Part shown: piece by piece, positions 1 to 7,976 of the stretch
How positions within the stretch are numbered: the stretch's first letter is position 1
Layout: every line of letters starts with the position of its first letter
From: Flavobacteriales bacterium UBA6051
Lineage (GTDB): Bacteria > Bacteroidota > Bacteroidia > Flavobacteriales_D > Crocinitomicaceae
DNA: 64,000 bases
Direction: 5' to 3'
Assembly: GCA_002427735.1 (NCBI GenBank)
Contig: DIYP01000014.1
Span: forward strand, 62,001 to 126,000
Position numbers and translations under genes: made by a program
Notes under the pieces: model-generated
Told to the model about the DNA's origin: nothing
Databases searched by the model: none
What the model saw: only the letters and a program-made list of their open reading frames with translations

Positions 1-642
1 GACTATTTTTCCTTATCATTCGAATACAAAAAGAAGCGTTTTCTGGCTGCTGCAGAACTTTTGTATACGCATTCAAAAACTGATATAGAGTCAGTTTCCG
101 GTTATAGTGTTGGCGGAACCACGTATCATACGCACCATAGCTCAAGGTATAACTTCACGGCAAATTTTCACCAACTAGGGGTGAAACTGATAGCGAATCC
201 TGTATTTTTTCATGAAAGTGCTTTTAATCTGGCAGCTGGGCCTTTTGTTCAATTCGATTTTTCCATTCACGAGTCAGAGTCAGATCACTACCATTGGTAT
301 CGATATTCGCATTCGGAACAAACCTATAATCCGGTAACTCAGACCTATGGTTCAAATTCGACAGTTACGGTAACAGAATCCACAGATGAATTTGATGGAT
401 ATATTTTGTCAAATCCGCTTTTTTCAGTTGGGTTGAGTTTGCGCCCCAGATATCAATTTAATCAATTTATTGTAGAAGCAAATTTGTCTGCAGGACTTGG
501 TTTTAGTGAAAGAATTCAAGAGAACTACGCAGACTCCAAGGATGCTATGCATGAATACGGGGGACCAAATCTATTCTCAGAAGTCGGACTGAAAGTTGGC
601 TATATTCTGCCATCAAAGGAAGCAGTGGTAGGTGAAAACTGA
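1..642 (+). CDS. Partial outer-membrane beta-barrel-like protein (3' end only)
   Basis: The reading frame is open from base 1 to a TGA at 640-642, so the gene starts outside the window and at least 213 residues are visible. The fragment consists of alternating short hydrophobic and polar stretches with many aromatic residues and glycines, such as the segment ending VGLKVGYILP, which is how strands of a Bacteroidota outer-membrane barrel (OmpW/PorT-like) look. The middle is rich in His, Ser and Tyr and may be a surface loop. No T9SS sorting signal is present at the C-terminus, which fits a membrane-resident rather than secreted protein. The function is unknown. Confidence 0.6.
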   Translation, partial: DYFSLSFEYKKKRFLAAAELLYTHSKTDIESVSGYSVGGTTYHTHHSSRYNFTANFHQLGVKLIANPVFFHESAFNLAAGPFVQFDFSIHESESDHYHWYRYSHSEQTYNPVTQTYGSNSTVTVTESTDEFDGYILSNPLFSVGLSLRPRYQFNQFIVEANLSAGLGFSERIQENYADSKDAMHEYGGPNLFSEVGLKVGYILPSKEAVVGEN

Positions 643-727
643 TTGTACTATTTTTCTGAATAATCAACAATAAACGCTAGCAATTTTGTCAATAAATCCT
701 TTTCAAGCTTGAATGAATACTGGGGGG

Positions 728-2182
728 TTAGAAAATACATCCCTTGAAAAGCGGTGCGTTTTCAAACAGTCCTATCATACTATCAACTTGGGAGGTTGAC
801 ATTGTTCCATTTGCCAATTGTTGCGAATAAATTGAGTTAAAAGTTCCAATATTGTAGTAATTGATATAGGCATTGAAATGTTCTTCCAGAGCGATTTCCC
901 CAAAAAGAAGAGACCTCCCATACATGTCGGCGACTACTGACTGTGGGTCGCGGAGGGAGATACAGCCCGTACTCAAATCTACCCAGGTAGCAAATGCTAC
1001 TTGCTCAATGGCACTTAAAGAATCATAATAATATGCGGTGTCAGCTTGGTAGAGAGCAAAAATTTCAGCGTTGTCATAAAAAATATCTCCATCGAATGAT
1101 TGCGAAAGGGAGTACAGCATGGTATAATTGAATTTTGAGATTTCTCCGTTGGCGCAGTCAAACATAGAAGATATAATGCATTGATTGTTCAAATATTGAT
1201 TAGAACTGTCATTGAAGGTATCGTAAAGCGAAGCGATTTGAATCATTGTTGAACTATCAAAAGCGTGAGGGACTACGTCATTACTATTATACATTCCTAG
1301 AAATTTGTCTCCGATTTGTGAACTAAAGTAGTTTGCAAAGTTCGCGTTTCCAGGGCTGAATCCAGCCGTTGCATAACAGCTGATTTCGAAGTTGTTAGAT
1401 GGATTCCAGTAAGATTGGTTATCTATTAGAGACAATGTTACGCATGGAGATAATCCGCCACCAAGCGAGTGACCAGCAACCGCAATTTCTAATGTGCCTG
1501 AATCACCTCCAATACTATCTTTGAGATACTCCATAATGGTTCCTTTCGATCCATCTTCCATTATGTTGAACAGAACATTTAAGCCAGTGTTAACTCCTGT
1601 TGACACATAATTTCCTGCGTTCGTAACAGATGAGCTGGTGATTGTATCTGGTGAACCGAAATCACCAACATTGCTTGTTCCAGATGAAATGGCTGGCCAT
1701 TCAACCATTCCGTCCACTGAAAAATCCTCATCAATCCAATCGTATGCTGAAGCTCCAATAGTTCCAGCTATTGCAAGAACGTACATTGTGCTCGAGGTGT
1801 CATCTGGATCAAGACCTTCCAGGAGTATCATAGTATTGTCCGACACACATGAGTCTGAGTCACAAGTCGAACTGTTCGCTGTGTAAGTGACGGGTCCCCA
1901 AATGGGAGTCCAGGTGCCTATGAGTTCTTGAATACTGTCGTTTGTGAGTACATTGTTTACTCCTGTAATTGCTTGAGCTTGCAATGAATCAGGACTTCCG
2001 AACCTTCCTTCGTTTATGTTCGATAGAAGACTAAGTGAGAATATAACCTGATCCTTGGTATAAGGAGTTAGACCTTCAATGGCATTGCTATTTTCTACTT
2101 CTGTATTTGATGAACAACCTGTTGAACCGATAGATAGAATAATACCAACCACTGGTAGAATGTATATAAGTAGCTTTTTCAT
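728..2182 (-). CDS. Lipase (class 3)-like lipoprotein, alpha/beta hydrolase
   Basis: 484 residues. The N-terminus is a lipoprotein signal: two lysines, a hydrophobic core and a Cys at about residue 23 (STGCSS), so it is probably anchored in the inner or outer membrane facing the periplasm or outside. Around residue 238 lies the nucleophile elbow AVAGHSLGGGL, whose Ser is the expected catalytic residue of class 3 lipases. About 60 residues later NSNDVVPHAF fits the acidic residue region of the same family. Several cysteines may form disulfides. Substrate cannot be told; a secreted esterase or lipase is the best inference. It stands alone and converges with the preceding plus-strand gene. Confidence 0.7.
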   Translation of the reverse strand: MKKLLIYILPVVGIILSIGSTGCSSNTEVENSNAIEGLTPYTKDQVIFSLSLLSNINEGRFGSPDSLQAQAITGVNNVLTNDSIQELIGTWTPIWGPVTYTANSSTCDSDSCVSDNTMILLEGLDPDDTSSTMYVLAIAGTIGASAYDWIDEDFSVDGMVEWPAISSGTSNVGDFGSPDTITSSSVTNAGNYVSTGVNTGLNVLFNIMEDGSKGTIMEYLKDSIGGDSGTLEIAVAGHSLGGGLSPCVTLSLIDNQSYWNPSNNFEISCYATAGFSPGNANFANYFSSQIGDKFLGMYNSNDVVPHAFDSSTMIQIASLYDTFNDSSNQYLNNQCIISSMFDCANGEISKFNYTMLYSLSQSFDGDIFYDNAEIFALYQADTAYYYDSLSAIEQVAFATWVDLSTGCISLRDPQSVVADMYGRSLLFGEIALEEHFNAYINYYNIGTFNSIYSQQLANGTMSTSQVDSMIGLFENAPLFKGCIF

Positions 2183-2309
2183 AACGCTGTATTATAAAAT
2201 GAATGTTACCTCTAAGAGTTTGATAATCTGAAAGGTATAAATCTGAAGAGATATGGAGCGTTCGATTTATACCTGAATTACCTGCGTTAAATACCTGTTT
2301 TTACGCAAA

Positions 2310-2344
2310 AAAATGCTAGTCTTTGGCCAGCGTTCCAGCATTTT
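2310..2344 (-). terminator. Rho-independent terminator after the CAP-domain gene
   Basis: On the minus strand an AAAATGCT / AGCATTTT stem encloses a 19-nt loop region and is followed by a run of T. It lies about 75 nt past the stop of the gene at 2419-4716. Confidence 0.6.
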
Positions 2345-2418
2345 AGGCGAATCAATAATTCTCAATTCCTTTTCAAACACTATGAACTCAAGGTGTTTTG
2401 GTTAAGGCGTATACAGTT

Positions 2419-4716
2419 TTATTCACAAGCTTCACAATAAAGTCGCTTTACTCGATAATCGCGCAATACTTGGAAGTCTTTTTTCAACCAATTACACCAC
2501 CTGCTTTTATTCATTTCGAGTGCTTTTTCGTGCACATGAATGTATTGGTTTGTTTGGTCTTTTGAGTGAATATAATTCATCGTTTCTGCAAGTATGAAGA
2601 GGCCATCTTCATTTAAGGCGTTATCGACAAATTTTGGGAGTAAATGCTTTTCGGTCATACGATACATGCTCCAGTTGTTGAAGAAAAGAGATAAGTCAAC
2701 GTCGTCCTCCATATCAAGTGCATGTTCCTTGAAGTAATCTGCTATGAAGTAGAAAGATTTCGAGATATTCTCTCCGTCGTTAATCTGTCCGAAATATTGA
2801 ATAAACGTCAAATGCGTATTGAGTATGAGTTGCTCATCTTCTTTGGTTGGCGAAAGTGGATTTATCTTATGGGGGTGAATGACATTGGACAACCTTTCCG
2901 CTGATACGTCCCAGTTATCAAGAAGGTGAGTACCAACTAGCGTGTACAAGTGAATTAAATTGAACCGCGCGCTTTCACTGAGTTCATCTTTTCTATGGAG
3001 CCATCCATGGATGAATTGTGTCACCTGGTACGGTGATTCATAATAAATATGAGATAATAATGCGGCAAAATTAGCAACGGTTCTGGATTCTGAACAGAGG
3101 TATTCAAAAACGGGTTTTTCAAATAATAAGCTTAATTCAGTGTATTCGTCCTTGTATAACTCATATAGGGCTTTGTTGGCTAATATGGGGTTTTTGAGGG
3201 CTACGGCCGTCCTTAGATTAAAGGAAGCCAATGATTCTGTACTTGTTGTTTCATCATATTCTCCCTCATAGTAGATAACGGCTGAAGATATGCGTTGTTC
3301 AAACAACAATGAATCCCATGGCAGAGAGTCGTCACGATCCTTTAGAATTGCTTTTAATGAATCATGAGATAGAGCAGATAAGTCATCACGCTTCAAATAA
3401 TTCAATTGGAAATCCATCATGGTCCAATTTTCAGAGGCGTCGACTTCCAGTAAACTGTCTTGAAATGTCAATTTTTGTGAGACATGTCTACGAATGTAAT
3501 CTGCTCGTGCATTATGTAGCTTGGCATTTGCCGATGAATCCCCTTCTACAGAACTGAAAGAAGTAATCCTGATGGAGTGAATAGGAGCTTCGTAGTTATT
3601 GATCGTAGGTAATTCGGGAGAGCTTCTTTTGTTGGTGTTGAAATTATATTGCAATTGCTGAAATGCCACTACGCCTTTCTTTTGGAGTTGTGCACTTGGT
3701 TCATCATTTGTAATAGGCTCTATAGGACGTAATGTGTAATCATTTCTGGAAATTTGTGCGGGGTAAAGATATAAGCAGGCTTCACCATTCTTAATCATTA
3801 TGACAGAAGGGGAATAGTCATCGCTGCTCAGATTCTTAGGAAGGTCGCCTACTTTCGTAATGAGTCTATAGTCGCTTTCTGCTCTGTTGTTTCTGAGCAT
3901 TTCATCCCGAAAGACAGGCTTCAACATTACACCATCATAGATGGGAGAAACATCCAATTCATTGGGCTTGCCACAAGCAAGTTGATCCTTATGAATAAGG
4001 TCAATAGCTAAACCATCATTTGGTCCGCTGAATATCCGCTTAAAGTAGTTGATGTCGTGATAATAAAAATTGACTTCGTCATCTTCAATCTCGAAATCAT
4101 CTCCCATGTTCATCACAATATTGGAGATGCCTTTATACGCCTGTTCACAGGCTGGAGAAGCAGGTAATATTTTGAAAGCATTCGGAGATAACTGGTTTGG
4201 AATAACGTGTCCCCTTTTACCGAAAACATGGGTAGCGTATACAACGGACTTGGTAGATGAGGTTTTAAAACCTAAATCGCCGAATACATATTCCGGTTCT
4301 GTCATGTTGGCATAATGACCTGGAGAGTTCTTCCAGCTTTCAAACATTTCTGAAGCCAGTTGACTCACCTCCTTTTTGTTCAATGGGAAGTTTTGTTTAG
4401 TTGAGTACAAGACATTTTCACCAACAATTTCAAAGTCTTTTCCTTTGAATGCATTAACTCGTTTTTTCGGTGTCTTATATTTTTTGCTTTTTTGGTCATG
4501 GCTTAAGGTATTGTTCTTAGCCATATAGTCGCTGTGGAATTCAGCAGCCTTTCTTAATGTGTCACTGACTACAAGACTTTTCAACCCTAGACTTGTTCTA
4601 AGTTCATTGATTTGAGTAATCAATTCGCTGCGAAGTTGTTCTCGATTTTTTTCGGTCAACTGAGCTGAACAAGTGGTAGACAATACCAAGCTCAAGGACA
4701 AAAGAAATGTTCTCAT
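2419..4716 (-). CDS. Secreted CAP-domain (SCP/PR1-like) protein with OmpA-like segment
   Basis: 765 residues beginning with a cleavable signal peptide (MRTFLLSLSLVLSTTCSAQ). Residues about 25-175 form a CAP domain: a helix with the pattern INELRTSLGLKSL, the histidine-containing FHSDYMA, then a second histidine in THVFGKRG. CAP proteins are secreted and have varied roles. Around residues 375-412 the pattern I-x-I-x-S-F-S-S-V-E-G, N-A-x-L-x-x-A-R-A resembles the conserved core of OmpA-like peptidoglycan-binding domains, though the match is degenerate. The C-terminal 350 residues are helical and unassigned. No T9SS sorting domain is seen. Probably periplasmic or cell-surface. Confidence 0.7.
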   Translation of the reverse strand: MRTFLLSLSLVLSTTCSAQLTEKNREQLRSELITQINELRTSLGLKSLVVSDTLRKAAEFHSDYMAKNNTLSHDQKSKKYKTPKKRVNAFKGKDFEIVGENVLYSTKQNFPLNKKEVSQLASEMFESWKNSPGHYANMTEPEYVFGDLGFKTSSTKSVVYATHVFGKRGHVIPNQLSPNAFKILPASPACEQAYKGISNIVMNMGDDFEIEDDEVNFYYHDINYFKRIFSGPNDGLAIDLIHKDQLACGKPNELDVSPIYDGVMLKPVFRDEMLRNNRAESDYRLITKVGDLPKNLSSDDYSPSVIMIKNGEACLYLYPAQISRNDYTLRPIEPITNDEPSAQLQKKGVVAFQQLQYNFNTNKRSSPELPTINNYEAPIHSIRITSFSSVEGDSSANAKLHNARADYIRRHVSQKLTFQDSLLEVDASENWTMMDFQLNYLKRDDLSALSHDSLKAILKDRDDSLPWDSLLFEQRISSAVIYYEGEYDETTSTESLASFNLRTAVALKNPILANKALYELYKDEYTELSLLFEKPVFEYLCSESRTVANFAALLSHIYYESPYQVTQFIHGWLHRKDELSESARFNLIHLYTLVGTHLLDNWDVSAERLSNVIHPHKINPLSPTKEDEQLILNTHLTFIQYFGQINDGENISKSFYFIADYFKEHALDMEDDVDLSLFFNNWSMYRMTEKHLLPKFVDNALNEDGLFILAETMNYIHSKDQTNQYIHVHEKALEMNKSRWCNWLKKDFQVLRDYRVKRLYCEACE

Positions 4717-4757
4717 TTGAAAGGCTTTGCAGCATTAAAGCTAATTGATTTAAACAA

Positions 4758-4786
4758 CAAACGCCAGTTAAATTAACTGGCGTTTG
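4758..4786 (-). terminator. Terminator after lpdA
   Basis: A 14-bp perfect inverted repeat (CAAACGCCAGTTAA, one central base, TTAACTGGCGTTTG) lies between lpdA and the CAP-domain gene. On the minus strand it is followed by a T-rich stretch. Confidence 0.75.
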
Positions 4787-4807
4787 CTATTTGTATTTTG
4801 TAATCCT

Positions 4808-6199
4808 TTATAGATGAATCACCTCATCATAAGCTGCTGCGGCTGCTTCCATAACGGCCTCAGACATCGTTGGGTGCGGGTGAACTGTTTTAATAAGTTC
4901 TTCACCTGTTGTCTCTAATTTACGCACAGCGACTAATTCGGCAACCATTTCGGTAACATTAGCACCGATCATATGTCCTCCAAGTAATTCACCGTACTTA
5001 GCATCGAAAATCAACTTCACAAAACCTTCTTTAGCTCCCGCTGCAGAAGCCTTACCGGAAGCTGAGAATGGGAATTTTCCAATTTTCAATTCGTAACCCG
5101 CTTCTTTTGCAGCTTCTTCTGTCAATCCAACTGAAGCAACTTCAGGCGAACAATATGTACATCCAGGAATATTTCCATAATCCAATGGTTCAGGGTTGTG
5201 ACCAGCAATTTTTTCGACACAAATGATGCCCTCAGCTGATGCTACGTGCGCTAAAGCTGCGTTCGGAAGAACGTCTCCAATCGCATAGTACCCAGGGATA
5301 TTTGTCTGGTAGTAATCATTGACCAAAATTCGTCCTCTGTCAGTTACAATTCCGAGATCCTCAAGACCGATATTCTCGATATTCGCTTCAATTCCAACAG
5401 CAGAAAGAACAACATCACATTCGATTTTTTCCTCTCCCTTTTTGGTTTTAACATTTACAACGCATCCTTTACCCGATGTGTCCACTGATTCTACAGAAGA
5501 GTCAGTCATGATTTTGATCCCAGACTTCTTGAAAGACTTTGTAAGTTCTTTAGAAACATCCTTGTCCTCAATCGGAACAATGTTTGGCAAGTATTCAACA
5601 ATCGTCACTTCTGTACCAATGGCATTATAGAAGTATGCGAACTCAACCCCGATAGCTCCGGAACCAACAACAACCATTTTCTTAGGTTGAGTTTTCATTG
5701 ACATTGCCTCGCGGTAACCGATTACTTTTTTGCCGTCTTGTGGTAAATTGGGTAGTTGACGAGAACGAGCACCAGTAGCAATAATCACTCCTTTTCCTGC
5801 TTCATATTCTGTTGTTTTCCCTTTGTCATCAGTAACAGCTACTTTTTTCCCTGCTTTGATAACACCAGTTCCCATAAGAACATCGATTTTGTTCTTTTTC
5901 ATAAGGAATTGAATACCGTTGCTCATCCCATTGGCTACTCCACGGCTGCGTTCAACCATTGCGCCAAAGTCAGCTTTACCGTCTTTCACAGTGATTCCAT
6001 AATCACTAGCATGGTTGATATATTCAAATACGTTTGCGCTCTTCAAAAGAGCTTTTGTAGGAATACATCCCCAGTTCAAACAAATTCCACCAAGTGATTC
6101 ACGCTCAACAATAGCAGTTTTCATTCCTAACTGAGAGGCACGGATGGCTGCAACATAACCACCAGGACCACTTCCAACAACAATAATATCGTAACTCAT
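4808..6199 (-). CDS. lpdA: Dihydrolipoyl dehydrogenase (E3)
   Basis: 463 residues from the ATG at 6199. This FAD enzyme reoxidises dihydrolipoamide with NAD+ in the pyruvate, 2-oxoglutarate and branched-chain dehydrogenase complexes. Seen directly: the FAD-binding GSGPGGY near the N-terminus, the redox disulfide GGICLNWGCIPTK (Cys-x4-Cys), the NAD-binding GSGAIGVEF, the second FAD motif YAIGDV, and the C-terminal HPHPTMSEAV carrying the catalytic His-Glu pair. The frame is open 21 codons further upstream, but the shorter start aligns with the family and a -7 promoter element lies inside that extension. No E1 or E2 gene is adjacent. Confidence 0.95.
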   Translation of the reverse strand: MSYDIIVVGSGPGGYVAAIRASQLGMKTAIVERESLGGICLNWGCIPTKALLKSANVFEYINHASDYGITVKDGKADFGAMVERSRGVANGMSNGIQFLMKKNKIDVLMGTGVIKAGKKVAVTDDKGKTTEYEAGKGVIIATGARSRQLPNLPQDGKKVIGYREAMSMKTQPKKMVVVGSGAIGVEFAYFYNAIGTEVTIVEYLPNIVPIEDKDVSKELTKSFKKSGIKIMTDSSVESVDTSGKGCVVNVKTKKGEEKIECDVVLSAVGIEANIENIGLEDLGIVTDRGRILVNDYYQTNIPGYYAIGDVLPNAALAHVASAEGIICVEKIAGHNPEPLDYGNIPGCTYCSPEVASVGLTEEAAKEAGYELKIGKFPFSASGKASAAGAKEGFVKLIFDAKYGELLGGHMIGANVTEMVAELVAVRKLETTGEELIKTVHPHPTMSEAVMEAAAAAYDEVIHL

Positions 6200-6220
6200 A
6201 ATATTCAAAAATTGATGCCA

Positions 6221-6228
6221 CGAAGATA
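6221..6228 (-). promoter_or_regulatory. -7 promoter element of lpdA
   Basis: Minus-strand TATCTTCG, one mismatch from the Bacteroidota -7 consensus TAnnTTTG, ends 22 nt before the chosen lpdA ATG. It supports the short start. No clear -33 TTG was found. Confidence 0.5.
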
Positions 6229-6490
6229 ATGATTTATTAGAATTTCGGTGTATTCTATTCATTAGAAAAAGTGATAGGTGACTATTGATTTTTTATGCCC
6301 TTAATCTGTAACGATGGAGACGAATGAAAAGTGGTATTGATCTAATCAATCATGCAATTATTCTAAGTATAAGTACTTATTAATAACTGTAAACTGTACT
6401 GTATTTTTGGGTTTTTGTACCCGATTATTATTCCTCGGCCAACGTTCAATTCGAGTTTTTCTTAGGTTTGGATAATTGGTACTTGTTTTT

Positions 6491-6952
6491 ATGCTAAACT
6501 TCATAATATTATTACTTGCCTTAGGGCTTTGCTTTAATTCAATAGCACAGCAATCTTCTGTAACTACTGGAGGTCTTTTGGAAAATAGTAATGGCTCAGT
6601 CAGTTTTTCGGTGGGGCAGGTGATCTACTCCAATAAAGAAATTTCGAGCGCAAGAGAGAATCAAGGTGTGCAACAGCCGTATTTCGCATTGGTGGAACTT
6701 GAAGACAAACTGTTGGATGCAGGAATAACTGTTTTCCCCAACCCAACGAATACTATTGTATATATCAGATCCAAAGATTTTAATCTTTTTCAAGCAGATT
6801 ATCGAGTTTTCAGTCCTGATGGTCGGTTGTTAAAGTACGGGCAGTTGGACTATGATAACAAAATCAATTTGTCTGAAATGTCACCCGGATGCTATGTATT
6901 AAAAATAGATCATTCAGACGGCTATAAATCATTGAACATTATCAAATATTAA
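6491..6952 (+). CDS. Small secreted protein with T9SS C-terminal sorting domain
   Basis: 153 residues from the ATG at 6491; a TTG at 6476 is also in frame but would put extra residues before the signal peptide (MLNFIILLLALGLCFNSIAQ). After a short beta-rich segment with the common Bacteroidota pattern SVSFSVGQV...GVQQPY, the C-terminal ~80 residues are a T9SS type A sorting domain: it opens with VFPNPTN, has a central MSPGCYVLKI and ends in NIIKY. There is almost no cargo domain, so it is essentially a sorting domain plus a small module. It ends 4 nt before the next gene and is probably co-transcribed with it. Function unknown. Confidence 0.75.
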   Translation: MLNFIILLLALGLCFNSIAQQSSVTTGGLLENSNGSVSFSVGQVIYSNKEISSARENQGVQQPYFALVELEDKLLDAGITVFPNPTNTIVYIRSKDFNLFQADYRVFSPDGRLLKYGQLDYDNKINLSEMSPGCYVLKIDHSDGYKSLNIIKY

Positions 6953-6956
6953 TCCA

Positions 6957-7856
6957 ATGAAACACGCTTTATTAATACTTCTTATCACTATTTTAGGCTC
7001 ACATGTTTGGGCGCAAGCTCCAGATATGTTTAGCTATCAAGCGGTAATTCGTGATGGCACGAACAACCTTGTTTCAAATACTGCAATTGGGGTTCAAGCT
7101 CGAATTCTGCAGGGTGGGCCAAGTGGGATTGAAGTCTATTCTGAGACACATGCGGGGATGACAAATTTAAACGGGCTAATAACATTGGAGATTGGAAATG
7201 GCACAACTGCTTCTGGCGCTTTTGGTAATATAGATTGGGGTGATGGTCCGTATTTCATTGAACTTGGTACTGATATTACTGGCGGGAGCAATTATTCGCT
7301 TATTGGTTCGGTGCAGTTACTGAGTGTTCCTTATGCATTGTATGCGGAAACTGCGAGAAATGTAGACAGTTTGAGGGTCTTTGCTCCATGTACAAATACT
7401 AATGTTAATATTGGTACATCAAGTGTCTTGGTGGCCAGTGTTTCCATTAATAGTACCGATTTTAATGAATTAAGAACGCTCTCTTTCGAATTTGACCGTC
7501 CAGTTTGTAATTTATATTCTGTTGGTCCTCCGGGAGGAAATTGCTCGGTAAGTGCTTCTACATATGGATTGTGCGGTTACAATCAGTATCAAGCCAGCGG
7601 TGATTTTGTCGAATATAGAATTATAGTTGATGGGGCCATCGTTTTTAGTTCAAATATCTTTGGAACCTGTTCTATAGTTGAACTATCTAATATCAACACT
7701 TATTATCCCAACGGATGCACTGTAGAAGTTGATTATAATTATCAAAGAACTGCATTGCCAATGGGAGTTGTGGGCGCATGTTCTAATAATGCTTTCGTAA
7801 CGATAGATGTTGTTGGAGATCTTCCGGCAGAAGGGATTGTTTTTAGTAATAATTAA
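6957..7856 (+). CDS. Secreted tail-fibre-like Bacteroidota surface protein
   Basis: 299 residues with a signal peptide (MKHALLILLITILGSHVWAQ). The region after it, with MFSYQAVIRDG, an ILQGGPSGIEVYSE strand and LLSVPYALYAETA, is a module often seen at the start of Bacteroidota surface proteins that carry fibre or collagen-like stalks. Here it is followed by about 170 residues with six or more cysteines and no stalk repeats. There is no T9SS sorting domain, so it may rely on the partner encoded 4 nt upstream or stay periplasmic. Function unknown; calling it a surface component is inference. Confidence 0.55.
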   Translation: MKHALLILLITILGSHVWAQAPDMFSYQAVIRDGTNNLVSNTAIGVQARILQGGPSGIEVYSETHAGMTNLNGLITLEIGNGTTASGAFGNIDWGDGPYFIELGTDITGGSNYSLIGSVQLLSVPYALYAETARNVDSLRVFAPCTNTNVNIGTSSVLVASVSINSTDFNELRTLSFEFDRPVCNLYSVGPPGGNCSVSASTYGLCGYNQYQASGDFVEYRIIVDGAIVFSSNIFGTCSIVELSNINTYYPNGCTVEVDYNYQRTALPMGVVGACSNNAFVTIDVVGDLPAEGIVFSNN

Positions 7857-7950
7857 GATCCTCAACTGTGGATACAAGTTTACGTTATAATTGTTCAAAA
7901 ACTGTTGAATAAACCCTTCTGATAGTACCGCGTGCGTTTATTATTATCCG

Positions 7951-7958
7951 TATTTTTG
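7951..7958 (+). promoter_or_regulatory. -7 promoter element of purL
   Basis: TATTTTTG matches TAnnTTTG exactly and ends 18 nt before the purL ATG. No convincing -33 TTG at the usual spacing. Confidence 0.55.
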
Positions 7959-7976
7959 CCCCATCAGATTTAGAAT

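Noticed and set aside
6336..6350. ATTGAT-CTA-ATCAAT inverted repeat between lpdA and the small T9SS gene
   Set aside because: Six base pairs in AT-rich sequence, far from either start codon; likely chance.
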